DNA of 64,000 nt from CAMCXE01 sp046347475 (GCA_046347475.1 JAXMGD010000001.1:1054001-1118000); one strand, 5' to 3'. Shown: positions 36,281 through 44,712, counted from the first letter of the stretch. Notes: a model not told the origin generated them from the letters alone. Program-made: numbers and translations.

Positions 36281-36607
36281 ATGAACACTTCTCCGACTGT
36301 AGAGCTAATTCAAAAACAAATTAGTGAAAACCCCGTTATTCTCTATATGAAAGGTACTGCGGATCAGCCTGAATGCGGCTATTCAGGTGCGGCAGTGGCG
36401 GCGCTAAAAAAAGCCGGTATTAACTTTAGTTTTGTCAATGTTTTACAGGCGCCCATGATTCGAGAACGCCTGCCGTCAATTTCCCAGTGGCCCACCTTTC
36501 CGCAATTATTTGTTAAGGGTGAACTCGTGGGCGGCAGTGACATAGTCTGTGCAGCCGTGGCCGACGGTTCTTTGCAGGCGATGGTCGCTAAAGCTGAAAG
36601 TATATAA
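36281..36607 (+). CDS. Nif-associated monothiol glutaredoxin (Grx4/Grx5 type)
   Basis: A 108-residue monothiol glutaredoxin that would carry or transfer [2Fe-2S] clusters. It aligns with GrxD/Grx5: NPVILYMKGTADQPECGYSG, WPTFPQLFVKGELVGGSDI. The active site reads CGYS rather than the usual CGFS, a conservative change. It corresponds to grx5(nif) of Azotobacter by position after rhdN. A gap of 148 bases and an ACAGGA ribosome-binding site precede it. Confidence 0.94.
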   Translation: MNTSPTVELIQKQISENPVILYMKGTADQPECGYSGAAVAALKKAGINFSFVNVLQAPMIRERLPSISQWPTFPQLFVKGELVGGSDIVCAAVADGSLQAMVAKAESI

Positions 36608-36623
36608 GTCTTTATGCTGTGCC

Positions 36624-36639
36624 TGGGCTTCGGTTTGCT
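36624..36639 (+). promoter_or_regulatory. Possible sigma-54 promoter upstream of the BolA-like gene
   Basis: TGGGCTTCGGTTTGCT has GG and GC spaced by exactly 10 bases. No TGT-N10-ACA site was found nearby, so it is only a candidate. Confidence 0.4.
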
Positions 36640-36814
36640 GCAGATTCACACTACATTCGGAGTGAGTGTAAAGGGAAGTCTAAGCTTAATATTTTTGCGT
36701 TTGGAATAGTGTGTGAGTATGTTGTGGTGCTCTTAATATGTGCATTCAGTATGAGTTATGTGTCAGTACTAATTGAGCGGTATGGAATTTAAAATATTTT
36801 GGTTTGGGTCAATT

Positions 36815-37078
36815 ATGGAACAGTCAGAAATTATTAATATCATTAAAACAGCCATACCGTCTGCAACCGTTAGTGCAGAAGGCGCGGACTGCAGCTTTAC
36901 CGTACAGGTGGTCAGTGAAGCCTTTGTAGGGGTTGGGCCTGTAAAGCGTCAGCAGCAAATACTCAGCCTGTTTAGTAGTCTACTTACCACAGGCGTGTTA
37001 CACGCGTTAACAGTAAAAGCATTTACACCTGAGGAGTGGGCCGCCAGTCAAGTGCCTTTAACTCAGCTAAGGCTTTAG
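36815..37078 (+). CDS. BolA/IbaG-family protein in the nif operon
   Basis: An 87-residue protein from ATG 36815 (the frame is open to 36773 but family members start here). It matches the BolA fold closest to IbaG: CSFTVQVVSEAFVGVGPVKR, then LHALTVKAFTPEEWA. The loop that carries a Cys or His ligand in BolA proteins reads GADCSF, and the C-terminal ligand histidine is present in LHALTVKA, so [2Fe-2S] sharing with a monothiol glutaredoxin looks possible. It directly follows such a glutaredoxin gene. BolA-Grx pairs assist Fe-S trafficking; a nitrogenase-specific role here is inference. Confidence 0.82.
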   Translation: MEQSEIINIIKTAIPSATVSAEGADCSFTVQVVSEAFVGVGPVKRQQQILSLFSSLLTTGVLHALTVKAFTPEEWAASQVPLTQLRL

Positions 37079-37183
37079 CCGCAGCGAGCCCCGCTAAAAC
37101 GAGCAGATCCACGTATCTGTACAGATTTAGCGGGGCGATGACAAAATAGATTAGGAAGATCTATTTTGTCTCTGGGTTAATAA
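37079..37183. repeat. R2 composite repeat, partial copy
   Basis: Contains CCCCGCTAAAAC...TTTAGCGGGG arms around CAGATCCACG and a GACAAAATAGATT / GATCTATTTTGTC hairpin followed by GGGTTAATAA. It is immediately downstream of the BolA-like gene and adjoins R1 copy B. Confidence 0.75.
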
Positions 37184-37196
37184 TTTCGATCAATTA

Positions 37197-37330
37197 CTAG
37201 CTGTACGGAAGTAAAGAATACACATCATTTCAGACCGTCAAGAAGAGGGATCTTTTTGACGAGCCTACTTAGGATGTATTCACGGCGCGTCTGAAATGAT
37301 GTGTATTCATGTCTGATGCCTAGGTAGTAA
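37197..37330 (-). repeat. Double-palindrome element R1, copy B (minus)
   Basis: Reverse orientation relative to copy A: it starts CTAGCTGTACGGAAG and ends GCCTAGGTAGTAA, with the same arms, inner hairpin and spacer. The GTACGG end faces the end of the nifB operon; the other end faces nafY. Confidence 0.93.
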
Positions 37331-37416
37331 GACTGTTTAATGTGCTGCACGACTCAATATTGTCTACTGGCCGATGCCAATCAAGCCGTATTAATCGCTA
37401 ATTTAAGAGGTGTTCT

Positions 37417-38139
37417 ATGAGCCAAATCGCCAATTTAAGCCGGGAAGTAGCGCTGCGAATCGCCCTAGCGGCTCGCTTGTTGCCTGATGTGGGCGTCAGT
37501 CGGCTGCTGGAAATTTTACACCGCCGCATTAGTGAAGAATTAACGGAGGAATCATTAAAATTGATTACAGTAACGGATTTAAAAACGGGTTTTGCCAGTG
37601 CTGATGGCGAGGAGGATGGCGAGGATATTAGTGTGGGCCTGCCGGCATTAAAAGAGGCCGTGCGTATTTTATGGGGTGAAAACGACCAGGAGCAATTGCC
37701 GACGCCTGTGGAATTAACAGAGCCCATGCCCGGCTCAATACGGGTGGCGATTGCTTCAAACAGTGGTGAAACTCTCAATGGTCATTTTGGCTCCTGTATA
37801 CGGTTTTTAATTTATCAAGTCAGCGCCACGGATTGTAAATTGGTGGGCATTCAGTCGGCGGTGGAAGCAGATTTATCTGAGGATCGCAATATGTTTCGAG
37901 TTGATCTTATCCGCGATTGCCAGGTGTTATATGTAGTTTCTATCGGAGGCCCTGCCGCCGCTAAAGTAGTGCGCGGGGGTATACATCCAATGAAAGTTAC
38001 GGAAGGTGGTGAGGCCAGTGACATTATTGCCAAACTCCAAACTGTTATGAGCCATTCCCCCCCGCCTTGGCTGGCCAAAATACTGGGTATTGACCCTGAG
38101 GAACGGGTGCGCTTTGAGCGCTCTGAAGCCACGGGTTAA
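37417..38139 (+). CDS. nafY: FeMo-co carrier / apodinitrogenase-binding protein NafY
   Basis: A 240-residue two-domain protein. The N-terminal helical domain (about 5-60, SREVALRIALAARLLPDVGV) binds apo-dinitrogenase. The C-terminal NifX-like domain (about 108-215) has RVAIASNSGETLNGHFGSC (with the region of the FeMo-co-binding histidine) and IGGPAAAKVVRGGIHPMK. Length and the start SREVALRIALAARLLP resemble A. vinelandii NafY (gamma protein). Paralogous to nifY at 45216. It stands alone between R1 copies B and C. It could alternatively be a NifY copy. Confidence 0.9.
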   Translation: MSQIANLSREVALRIALAARLLPDVGVSRLLEILHRRISEELTEESLKLITVTDLKTGFASADGEEDGEDISVGLPALKEAVRILWGENDQEQLPTPVELTEPMPGSIRVAIASNSGETLNGHFGSCIRFLIYQVSATDCKLVGIQSAVEADLSEDRNMFRVDLIRDCQVLYVVSIGGPAAAKVVRGGIHPMKVTEGGEASDIIAKLQTVMSHSPPPWLAKILGIDPEERVRFERSEATG

Positions 38140-38174
38140 TAGGTTTGAGCCGCACTTGTTTTAAATCCGCTATT

Positions 38175-38202
38175 AAAAAGCCGCCATTTGGGCGGCTTTT
38201 TT
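38175..38202. terminator. Terminator after nafY
   Basis: AAAAAGCCGCC and GGGCGGCTTTTTT with an ATTT loop, about 36 bases past the nafY stop. The flanking A and T tracts make it usable in both directions for the convergent SIR2-like gene. Confidence 0.88.
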
Positions 38203-38359
38203 GTTTGGATTTTGTATTGTGTTAGGTTTTCCTATTTTGGTTGGCTTTTCTATTTTTTTGTATTTTCTATTATTATGTTTTCTATGTCGTTTTTTAAGTG
38301 GATTTTTAATTGGAAAACAATAAATTCAGTACTAGGCCTGAATAGAATATAGCCCAAGG

Positions 38360-38414
38360 TAACCCGCCGACAACAAGCTGCTAGACCAATAGGATCTATT
38401 GTATCGGCGGGTTA
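38360..38414. repeat. Inverted repeat next to the SIR2-like stop
   Basis: TAACCCGCCGA (38360-38370) and TCGGCGGGTTA (38404-38414) are perfect arms enclosing a degenerate ATAGGATCTAT core. It looks like an R2-family derivative. Confidence 0.6.
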
Positions 38415-38418
38415 AGAG

Positions 38419-39288
38419 CTAAGCTACAACTGCTTCCGGCTGTTGAGCACCACTGACGGCAATTAGGCTCTGCCAATCGGCTTCAATGATCTGCAGTTGT
38501 TTTTTCTCACAAAAGCGGCGTTCTTTGTCGGTGGGTTCAGGCAGTAGTACAAAGCCTGCAGGTGAATCTGCACCATGAATAATATCGCTCAATACCATGC
38601 GTTCCGTATCCCGTAAAAAGCGCATGCCAATAAATAGGTATTTTTTACCCAGGCGATATTCTTTCAAAAAATTTGGAATGGCAAAACCGCCCATTAATTC
38701 GGTGATGTAATCGACGTAATCTGCATCGGATGCAATATAATTGGCTTCCGGCAGAGGGGTACCCATGGGTTTAAATAATATGGGTAGTTGTTTATCAACC
38801 TCTTCTAATTGTAAAGGGGCGTAGCCGGTAGCGGGGTTAAATTGATAGAGCTTAAAACGGTATTGTGTACCCGCAATACGCGCCACACCGACAATTAAGG
38901 TATGTGCGCGGCCAGCGTAGAGGGTTTGCATTTGAGTGTCACGGTTAATGTCCACCACATAATGTGGCGCTAACGCCGCCAACCACTGGTGAAGTACAGA
39001 TGGTGACCATTTTTTTTCAGCGTAGGTGGTCGTTAAAAAGCGTTCAACCGATTTGCGTCCTTTTTTTTGCTCGACATTCATTGCCGCCCGCGCAAACTCA
39101 TACATCAAGCGCGGTGCCATGGGTTTACCGTCATTCATTGCGAGTATGAGGCTATCGCTGTCGGCTGGAATGGGTGATTTTGTTAATGAGTCGACAACCC
39201 CGCGCAAGGCATCTGGCCCTAAATAGGGGACGAGGCTGCCATCTTTAATGCGGGCAACAATAGGGTCAAGGGAATTTAACGCTGACAT
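38419..39288 (-). CDS. SIR2-like protein with degraded catalytic motifs, nif-linked
   Basis: A 289-residue protein from ATG 39288 (GAGGA just upstream; the longer frame start at 39309 lacks support). The layout resembles SIR2_2-type NAD-binding domains: an N-terminal LVPYLGPDAL loop where active members have a GAGxS loop, HYVVDINRD where they have TTNYD, LFKPMGTP where they have a K.HG catalytic histidine, then IPNFLKEYRLGKKYLFIGMR near the end. The catalytic-type residues appear replaced. Assignment rests on motif order only. It is convergent with nafY, divergent from nifH and has its own sigma-54-type promoter, so it is probably expressed with nif genes. Confidence 0.72.
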   Translation of the reverse strand: MSALNSLDPIVARIKDGSLVPYLGPDALRGVVDSLTKSPIPADSDSLILAMNDGKPMAPRLMYEFARAAMNVEQKKGRKSVERFLTTTYAEKKWSPSVLHQWLAALAPHYVVDINRDTQMQTLYAGRAHTLIVGVARIAGTQYRFKLYQFNPATGYAPLQLEEVDKQLPILFKPMGTPLPEANYIASDADYVDYITELMGGFAIPNFLKEYRLGKKYLFIGMRFLRDTERMVLSDIIHGADSPAGFVLLPEPTDKERRFCEKKQLQIIEADWQSLIAVSGAQQPEAVVA

Positions 39289-39334
39289 ACAGATTCCTCG
39301 GTGAGTCATTTAAGACAATAAAAAAGGGCTAATC

Positions 39335-39349
39335 GCAATAATCGCGCCA
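39335..39349 (-). promoter_or_regulatory. Sigma-54 promoter of the SIR2-like gene
   Basis: On the minus strand TGGCGCGATTATTGC has GG and GC 10 bases apart. The start codon lies about 47 bases downstream. No clear TGT-N10-ACA site was found, so the activator (NifA or NtrC) is open. Confidence 0.65.
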
Positions 39350-39416
39350 TAATTAATTGTGTTGTCTTGCCGCTTCAGGTCGATGATCAGTCACTGATAA
39401 ATAGTCGGGAAATTAC

Positions 39417-39588
39417 TATTAACCCGGCGACAAAATAGATCGTCCTGATCTATTTTGTCTACGCCCCGCTAAAACTGGCGCAGATCGCGGATCTGCTTGT
39501 TTTAGCGGAGCTCGCGGCGGCTTAAGCCGCAGGTAAGGCATCCATGCCGCAGTTATTAACCCGGCACTAAATGTCGCCGGGTTAATAC
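39417..39588. repeat. R2 composite repeat, full copy
   Basis: About 170 bases made of nested hairpins: TTAACCCGGCGACAAAATAG with GATCTATTTTGTC, a CCCCGCTAAAAC / GTTTTAGCGG pair around GCAGATC...GATCTGC, GCGGCTTAAGCCGC, and finally TTATTAACCCGGC / GCCGGGTTAATA. It directly abuts R1 copy C. A second full copy lies at 62410-62565. Confidence 0.82.
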
Positions 39589-39716
39589 CTAGGCACCCGC
39601 AATGAATACACATCATTTCAGACACACACGCTGTGAATACATACTAAGTAGGCTCGTCAAAAAGGGCCCTCTTTTTGACGGTCTGAAATAATGTGTATGC
39701 ATTGCTTCCGTACAGC
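39586..39716 (+). repeat. Double-palindrome element R1, copy C (plus)
   Basis: Same orientation as copy A, from TACCTAGGCACCCGC to TTCCGTACAGC. The CGTACAGC end faces nifH. Confidence 0.93.
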
Positions 39717-39976
39717 GAATATCTATGCTGCCCAGGCAGCAGCATGTATCAGTTGGTAAAAATATCTATTAAAAAATAGCAAAACTAATTCAAATTCAAT
39801 GTGTCGGTCGCGCCAGGGTTTAAGCCGCCTTAAAGGCGGAATCGGTGCAGGATTGATTCTTCCAAACCTGATATTGCCGGGTTCATAATGCAGACATTTT
39901 GGCGGGTTTATGACAAAAATAGCCTGGGCCGTTGTTTTGTGTGCGAGGTGGATTGTTGCAGGCCAATGCGGGGTTT

Positions 39977-39992
39977 TGTTGTCAACCCTACA
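39977..39992 (+). promoter_or_regulatory. NifA upstream activator site of nifH
   Basis: TGT-TGTCAACCCT-ACA matches TGT-N10-ACA, about 130 bases upstream of the predicted nifH transcription start. Confidence 0.8.
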
Positions 39993-40087
39993 GGGGCTGG
40001 GGGATTGTTGCGCTGATTGTTGTGTGTGGCGGGGCTGAAAATTTAAAAAACACTTAAAAAACAGGCTATTAAAATAATTTATAAAAA

Positions 40088-40103
40088 TGGCCCATCGTTT
40101 GCA
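40088..40103 (+). promoter_or_regulatory. Sigma-54 promoter of nifHDK
   Basis: TGGCCCATCGTTTGCA has GG (40089-40090) and GC (40101-40102) with 10 bases between, as in classical nifH promoters. The leader to nifH would be about 90 bases. Confidence 0.9.
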
Positions 40104-40204
40104 CTTTGAGTTTTGTGTAAGGGCACCTTGAATCTCTTGGTCGTTGCTTACATCCGAACCTTTTTATAAGCAATTTAATTGCTTCGAAATTTAGGAGAAC
40201 TCAA

Positions 40205-41083
40205 ATGGCAATGCGTCAATGTGCAATATACGGTAAAGGTGGTATTGGTAAATCCACTACTACTCAGAACCTAGTAGCCGCTTTAGCTGAAGCGGGTAAA
40301 AAAGTCATGATCGTAGGTTGTGACCCTAAAGCCGATTCCACTCGTTTAATTTTACATGAAAAAGCCCAAAACACCATTATGGAAATGGCGGCAGAAGCGG
40401 GCACTGTAGAAGATCTTGAGTTAGAGGATGTAATGAAAGTCGGCTACGGCGATATTCGCTGTGTAGAGTCTGGCGGCCCTGAGCCAGGTGTAGGTTGTGC
40501 CGGTCGCGGTGTAATTACCGCTATCAACTTTCTTGAAGAAGAAGGCGCCTACGAAGGCAACTTGGACTTTGTATTCTACGACGTACTTGGCGACGTAGTG
40601 TGCGGCGGCTTTGCTATGCCCATCCGCGAAAACAAAGCGCAAGAAATTTACATCGTATGCTCTGGCGAAATGATGGCTATGTATGCAGCCAACAACATTT
40701 CAAAAGGCATTGTGAAATACGCTAACTCCGGTAGCGTGCGCTTGGCTGGTTTGATCTGCAACAGCCGTAACACCGACCGTGAAGACGAACTCATTATGGC
40801 CCTTGCTGAGCAACTGGGTACACAAATGATTCACTTCATCCCCCGTGACAACGTTGTGCAACGCGCTGAAATTCGCCGCATGACCGTTATTGAATACGAT
40901 CCAAAAGCTAAACAAGCCGATGAATATCGCGCTTTAGCGAATAAAATCGTCAACAACACCAAGTTCGTTATTCCTACACCCATCACTATGGATGCGTTGG
41001 AAAAACTGTTGATGGACTTCGGCATTATGGATGAAGAAGATTTAAGTATCGTAGGCAAATCAGCGGCTGAAGAACTGGCTTAA
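40205..41083 (+). CDS. nifH: Nitrogenase iron protein NifH
   Basis: NifH is the homodimeric [4Fe-4S] ATPase that reduces the MoFe protein and also acts in FeMo-co and P-cluster maturation. The 292 residues have the P-loop YGKGGIGKS near residue 9, switch I GCDPKADSTRL, the cluster cysteines in GCAGRGV (near 98) and DVVCGGFA (near 133), and the arginine in CAGRG that serves as the ADP-ribosylation site in other diazotrophs. TAGGAG precedes the ATG. It is first in the nifHDK transcript. Confidence 0.99.
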   Translation: MAMRQCAIYGKGGIGKSTTTQNLVAALAEAGKKVMIVGCDPKADSTRLILHEKAQNTIMEMAAEAGTVEDLELEDVMKVGYGDIRCVESGGPEPGVGCAGRGVITAINFLEEEGAYEGNLDFVFYDVLGDVVCGGFAMPIRENKAQEIYIVCSGEMMAMYAANNISKGIVKYANSGSVRLAGLICNSRNTDREDELIMALAEQLGTQMIHFIPRDNVVQRAEIRRMTVIEYDPKAKQADEYRALANKIVNNTKFVIPTPITMDALEKLLMDFGIMDEEDLSIVGKSAAEELA

Positions 41084-41141
41084 TGTGCAGCGCGCTTAAA
41101 TGTACGAGGCTTTGCCTTGTAGATTGCTAGAAAAAGTTCGG

Positions 41142-41210
41142 GGCAGGGCAGATTAGCCCTGCCGGTATTGCCAGGCTCTTAACCTTTTGGCTGAGCGCAA
41201 GGGCCTGGCA
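41142..41210 (+). promoter_or_regulatory. Two intercistronic hairpins between nifH and nifD
   Basis: Hairpin 1: GGCAGGGC (41142-41149) / GCCCTGCC (41156-41163). Hairpin 2: TGCCAGGC (41169-41176) / GCCTGGCA (41203-41210), extended inward by five more pairs. Neither is followed by a T-run. Such structures commonly protect nifH mRNA so that NifH exceeds NifDK. Confidence 0.8.
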
Positions 41211-41253
41211 ACACCGTTACCCGGTAATTGATGCAATTATAGGAGACATTAAT

Positions 41254-42735
41254 ATGTCTGGCATGTCACGAGAAGAGGTGGAATCCCTCATTCAGGAAGT
41301 ACTTGAAGTCTATCCTGAAAAAGCAAAAAAAGACCGCGCTAAACACTTGGCGCCAAATAACCCAGAATTAGATCAAGCAAAAAAATGCATCACCTCGAAT
41401 AAAAAATCATTGCCCGGTGTAATGACTATTCGCGGTTGCGCCTATGCAGGCTCAAAAGGCGTTGTATGGGGCCCCATTAAAGATATGATCCATATCTCCC
41501 ATGGTCCAGTTGGCTGCGGTCAGTACTCCCGTGCCGGTCGTCGCAACTATTACATTGGTACCACCGGTGTAAATGCGTTTGTTACTATGAATTTTACGTC
41601 TGATTTCCAGGAAAAAGACATTGTATTTGGCGGCGATAAAAAGCTTGCCAAATTGATCGACGAAATCGAAACACTGTTCCCATTAAACAAAGGCATTTCA
41701 ATTCAATCTGAGTGCCCCATCGGTTTAATCGGTGATGATATCGAAGCCGTTGCCAAGAAAAAACAAGCTGAACACGGCAAAGTGGTTGTGCCAGTTCGTT
41801 GTGAAGGCTTTCGCGGTGTGTCGCAATCCTTAGGTCACCACATTGCTAACGACGCCGTGCGCGATTGGGTGATTGGCAATCGTGATGGTGATGATAGTTT
41901 TGCTACAACCCCCTACGACATCGCGATTATCGGTGACTACAACATCGGCGGCGACGCTTGGTCTAGCCGTATTCTGTTTGAAGAAATGGGTTTGCGCGTT
42001 GTGGCTCAATGGTCGGGCGACGGCACTATTTCTGAAATGGAATTAACGCCTAAAGTGAAATTGAACCTGGTGCACTGCTACCGTTCAATGAACTATATCT
42101 CTCGCCATATGGAAGAGAAGTACAAGATTCCATGGTTAGAGTACAACTTCTTCGGCCCCACCAAAACCGTTGAGTCTCTGCGTAAAATCGCTGCGCATTT
42201 TGATGAGTCGATCCAAGCAAAATGTGAAGAAGTTATTGCCAAATACAAGCCTGAGTGGGATGCGGTTATTGCTAAATTCCGCCCTCGCTTGGAAGGCAAA
42301 CGCGTCATGCTGTACATCGGCGGCTTGCGTCCTCGCCACGTAATTGGTGCCTATGAAGATTTGGGTATGGAAGTAATCGGTACTGGCTATGAATTTGGCC
42401 ACAATGATGACTACGACCGCACTTTGAAAGAAATGGGCGATTCAACTCTGTTGTACGATGATGTTACTGGCTATGAATTCGAAGAGTTTGTGAAAAAACT
42501 CAAGCCGGATTTGATTGGTTCAGGTATTAAAGAAAAGTACATTTTCCAAAAAATGGGTGTGCCCTTTAGACAAATGCACTCCTGGGATTATTCAGGCCCT
42601 TACCACGGCTTTGATGGCTTCGCTATCTTCGCTCGCGATATGGATATGACTCTGAACAACCCTTGCTGGAAAAAACTGCAAGCGCCTTGGAAACAACCTG
42701 CTGCTGAGCAAACTGCAATAGCAGCGAGCGCTTAA
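41254..42735 (+). CDS. nifD: Nitrogenase MoFe protein alpha subunit NifD
   Basis: The alpha subunit of Mo-dinitrogenase, holding FeMo-co and sharing the P-cluster. The 493 residues are close to A. vinelandii NifD (492) almost throughout. P-cluster cysteines are at 62 (RGCAYAG), 88 (GPVGCGQ) and about 154 (QSECPIG). The FeMo-co ligands are the cysteine in LVHCYRSMNYI (near 275) and the histidine in RQMHSWDYSG (near 442). AGGAG precedes the ATG. The signature residues mark it as the Mo-type enzyme, not V- or Fe-only. Confidence 0.99.
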   Translation: MSGMSREEVESLIQEVLEVYPEKAKKDRAKHLAPNNPELDQAKKCITSNKKSLPGVMTIRGCAYAGSKGVVWGPIKDMIHISHGPVGCGQYSRAGRRNYYIGTTGVNAFVTMNFTSDFQEKDIVFGGDKKLAKLIDEIETLFPLNKGISIQSECPIGLIGDDIEAVAKKKQAEHGKVVVPVRCEGFRGVSQSLGHHIANDAVRDWVIGNRDGDDSFATTPYDIAIIGDYNIGGDAWSSRILFEEMGLRVVAQWSGDGTISEMELTPKVKLNLVHCYRSMNYISRHMEEKYKIPWLEYNFFGPTKTVESLRKIAAHFDESIQAKCEEVIAKYKPEWDAVIAKFRPRLEGKRVMLYIGGLRPRHVIGAYEDLGMEVIGTGYEFGHNDDYDRTLKEMGDSTLLYDDVTGYEFEEFVKKLKPDLIGSGIKEKYIFQKMGVPFRQMHSWDYSGPYHGFDGFAIFARDMDMTLNNPCWKKLQAPWKQPAAEQTAIAASA

Positions 42736-42772
42736 GCTTAGTTTTCTTTGATGTAATACCTGTTGTAAACCT

Positions 42773-42798
42773 GCACAGCCGTTTTTTTGCGGCTGTGC
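42773..42798 (+). promoter_or_regulatory. Intercistronic hairpin nifD-nifK
   Basis: GCACAGCCG and CGGCTGTGC form a perfect 9-bp stem; the loop is T-rich. With no T-run after the stem it is unlikely to terminate transcription. Confidence 0.7.
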
Positions 42799-42854
42799 TA
42801 TCCAATCAAACTACCCGTTCGTCCACAGATTAGTGGCGCGGGAGGAGGACTATC

Positions 42855-44426
42855 ATGAGCCAGAATGTTGATAACATTAAACCCAGTTATCCTTTATTTC
42901 GTGAAGACGATTATAAAGAAACCCTTCGCAACAAACGCGCCGAGTTTGAGGAAGTTCATCCGCAAACCAAAATTGATGAGACATTTTTGTGGACAACCAC
43001 CACTGAATATCAAGAACTCAATTTTCAGCGCGAAGCCTTAACTGTAAACCCCGCTAAAGCCTGCCAACCCTTAGGTGCTGTTTTGTGCGCCTTAGGCTTT
43101 GAAAAAACTATGCCGTATGTGCACGGTTCGCAAGGTTGTGTGGCTTATTTCCGTACCTATTTTAACCGCCACTTTAAAGAGCCTATCTCCTGCGTATCAG
43201 ACTCCATGACTGAAGATGCAGCCGTATTCGGTGGCCAGCAAAATATGAAAGACGGTTTGCAAAACTGTAAGGCGACTTACAAGCCCGACATTATTGCGGT
43301 TTCCACTACCTGTATGGCGGAAGTTATTGGTGATGACTTAAACGCATTCATTAATAACTCCAAAAAAGAAGGTTATATCCCCGCTGAATACCCAGTGCCT
43401 TTTGCCCATACACCGAGTTTTGTGGGCAGCCACGTTACCGGTTGGGATAATATGTTTGAAGGCATGGTGAAATATTTCACTATCAATGACATGGAAGGCA
43501 AAGTGGTAGGCAGCAACCACAAAATTAACCTAGTACCGGGCTTTGAAACCTACTTGGGTAACTTCCGCGTAATTAAGCGTATGCTTAAAGAAATGGACGT
43601 GGGGTACACGCTGCTTTCCGACCCTGAAGAAGTATTGGATACGCCTGCTGACGGTGAATTTCGCATGTATTCAGGCGGAACCACTCAGGCGGAAATCAAG
43701 GACGCTCCTAATGCCATTGATACTCTATTATTACAGCCTTGGCAGCTGGAAAAAACCCGTAAGTTTGTTGAGCAGACCTGGAAGCACCCGGCGGCAAAAA
43801 TCAACGTGCCAATGGGACTGGATTGGACCGATGAATTCTTAATGAAAGTTAGCGAAATCACTGGTCAACCCATTCCCGATAGCCTGGCTAAGGAGCGCGG
43901 CCGTTTAGTGGATATGATGACGGACTCTCACACCTGGTTACACGGCAAGCGTTATGCTTTGTGGGGCGACCCTGACTTTGTTATGGGTATGGTCAAATTC
44001 CTGCTGGAACTCGGTTGTGAGCCTACTCATATCTTGGCCAACAACGGCAACAAAAAATGGAAAAAAGCCGTGGAAGCAATTCTGGCTGAGTCTACTTATG
44101 GCCGCAATTCCACCGTGCATATTCAGAAAGACCTGTGGCATATGCGCTCCTTGGTATTTACCGATAAACCCGATTACATGATCGGAAATTCCTACGGTAA
44201 ATTTATCCAACGGGATACCTTGCATAAGGGTAAAGAATTCGAAGTGCCTTTAATTCGCATCGGATTCCCCATTTTTGATCGTCACCACCTGCACCGCCAA
44301 ACAACCTTTGGTTATGAAGGCGCCATGCAAATTCTGACCACCCTGGTGAATACTGAGCTTGAGCGACTGGATGATGCTACTCGCGGTATGCAAACCACTG
44401 ACTATAACTACGATCTGATTCGTTAA
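42855..44426 (+). CDS. nifK: Nitrogenase MoFe protein beta subunit NifK
   Basis: The beta subunit of the alpha2beta2 MoFe protein, supplying the other P-cluster ligands: cysteines in KACQPLGA (near 70), GSQGCVAYF (near 95) and TTCMAEV (near 153). The length, 523, equals A. vinelandii NifK. GGAGGAG precedes the ATG. nifT follows only after a 570-base gap with repeats, which is unusual compared with the tight nifK-nifT spacing in Azotobacter. Confidence 0.99.
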   Translation: MSQNVDNIKPSYPLFREDDYKETLRNKRAEFEEVHPQTKIDETFLWTTTTEYQELNFQREALTVNPAKACQPLGAVLCALGFEKTMPYVHGSQGCVAYFRTYFNRHFKEPISCVSDSMTEDAAVFGGQQNMKDGLQNCKATYKPDIIAVSTTCMAEVIGDDLNAFINNSKKEGYIPAEYPVPFAHTPSFVGSHVTGWDNMFEGMVKYFTINDMEGKVVGSNHKINLVPGFETYLGNFRVIKRMLKEMDVGYTLLSDPEEVLDTPADGEFRMYSGGTTQAEIKDAPNAIDTLLLQPWQLEKTRKFVEQTWKHPAAKINVPMGLDWTDEFLMKVSEITGQPIPDSLAKERGRLVDMMTDSHTWLHGKRYALWGDPDFVMGMVKFLLELGCEPTHILANNGNKKWKKAVEAILAESTYGRNSTVHIQKDLWHMRSLVFTDKPDYMIGNSYGKFIQRDTLHKGKEFEVPLIRIGFPIFDRHHLHRQTTFGYEGAMQILTTLVNTELERLDDATRGMQTTDYNYDLIR

Positions 44427-44477
44427 TTGTTCTAGTAGCTTTTTGAAATACGTTGGTGGTGACGGTATGGAAAGGAT

Positions 44478-44571
44478 AATTTGGCGAAAAAACCGGAGTT
44501 TACACCTAGTAAATGAGGATTTTTCGCCAAATTTAACGCCGCCAGACCTAGCAAGGTAGTATTTCAGCAAG
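44478..44571. repeat. Palindromic repeat R4 downstream of nifK
   Basis: AATTTGGCGAAAAA and TTTTTCGCCAAATT (14-bp arms) enclose GGAGTTTACACCTAGTAAA, followed by TTAACGCCGCCAGACCTAGC and GTAGTATTTCAGCAAGC. A close second copy is at 61080-61174 downstream of nifF. It could attenuate transcription into nifT. Confidence 0.8.
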
Positions 44572-44599
44572 CGGCCAGGGGCGTGTGCGCCTATAAGTC

Positions 44600-44712
44600 A
44601 ATATTATTAACTTGGCAATAAATTCTGGCAGATTAATAATTGCGGCGCGGCCCCCGCTAATATACTGATTTTATTTTTGGGTTTTAGCGGGGTGAATAAA
44701 TATCATTAGGAT
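44600..44712. repeat. Degenerate R2 composite repeat
   Basis: ATTATTAACTTGGCA...GCAGATTAATAATTGCGGC, CCCCCGCTAA...TTTAGCGGGG and a decayed ATAGATC hairpin follow the order of the composite at 39417 with many changes. Confidence 0.55.

Noticed and set aside
38419..39288. DraT/DraG-type nitrogenase ADP-ribosylation enzyme
   Set aside because: The motif order resembles SIR2-like domains and lacks features I associate with DraT or DraG.
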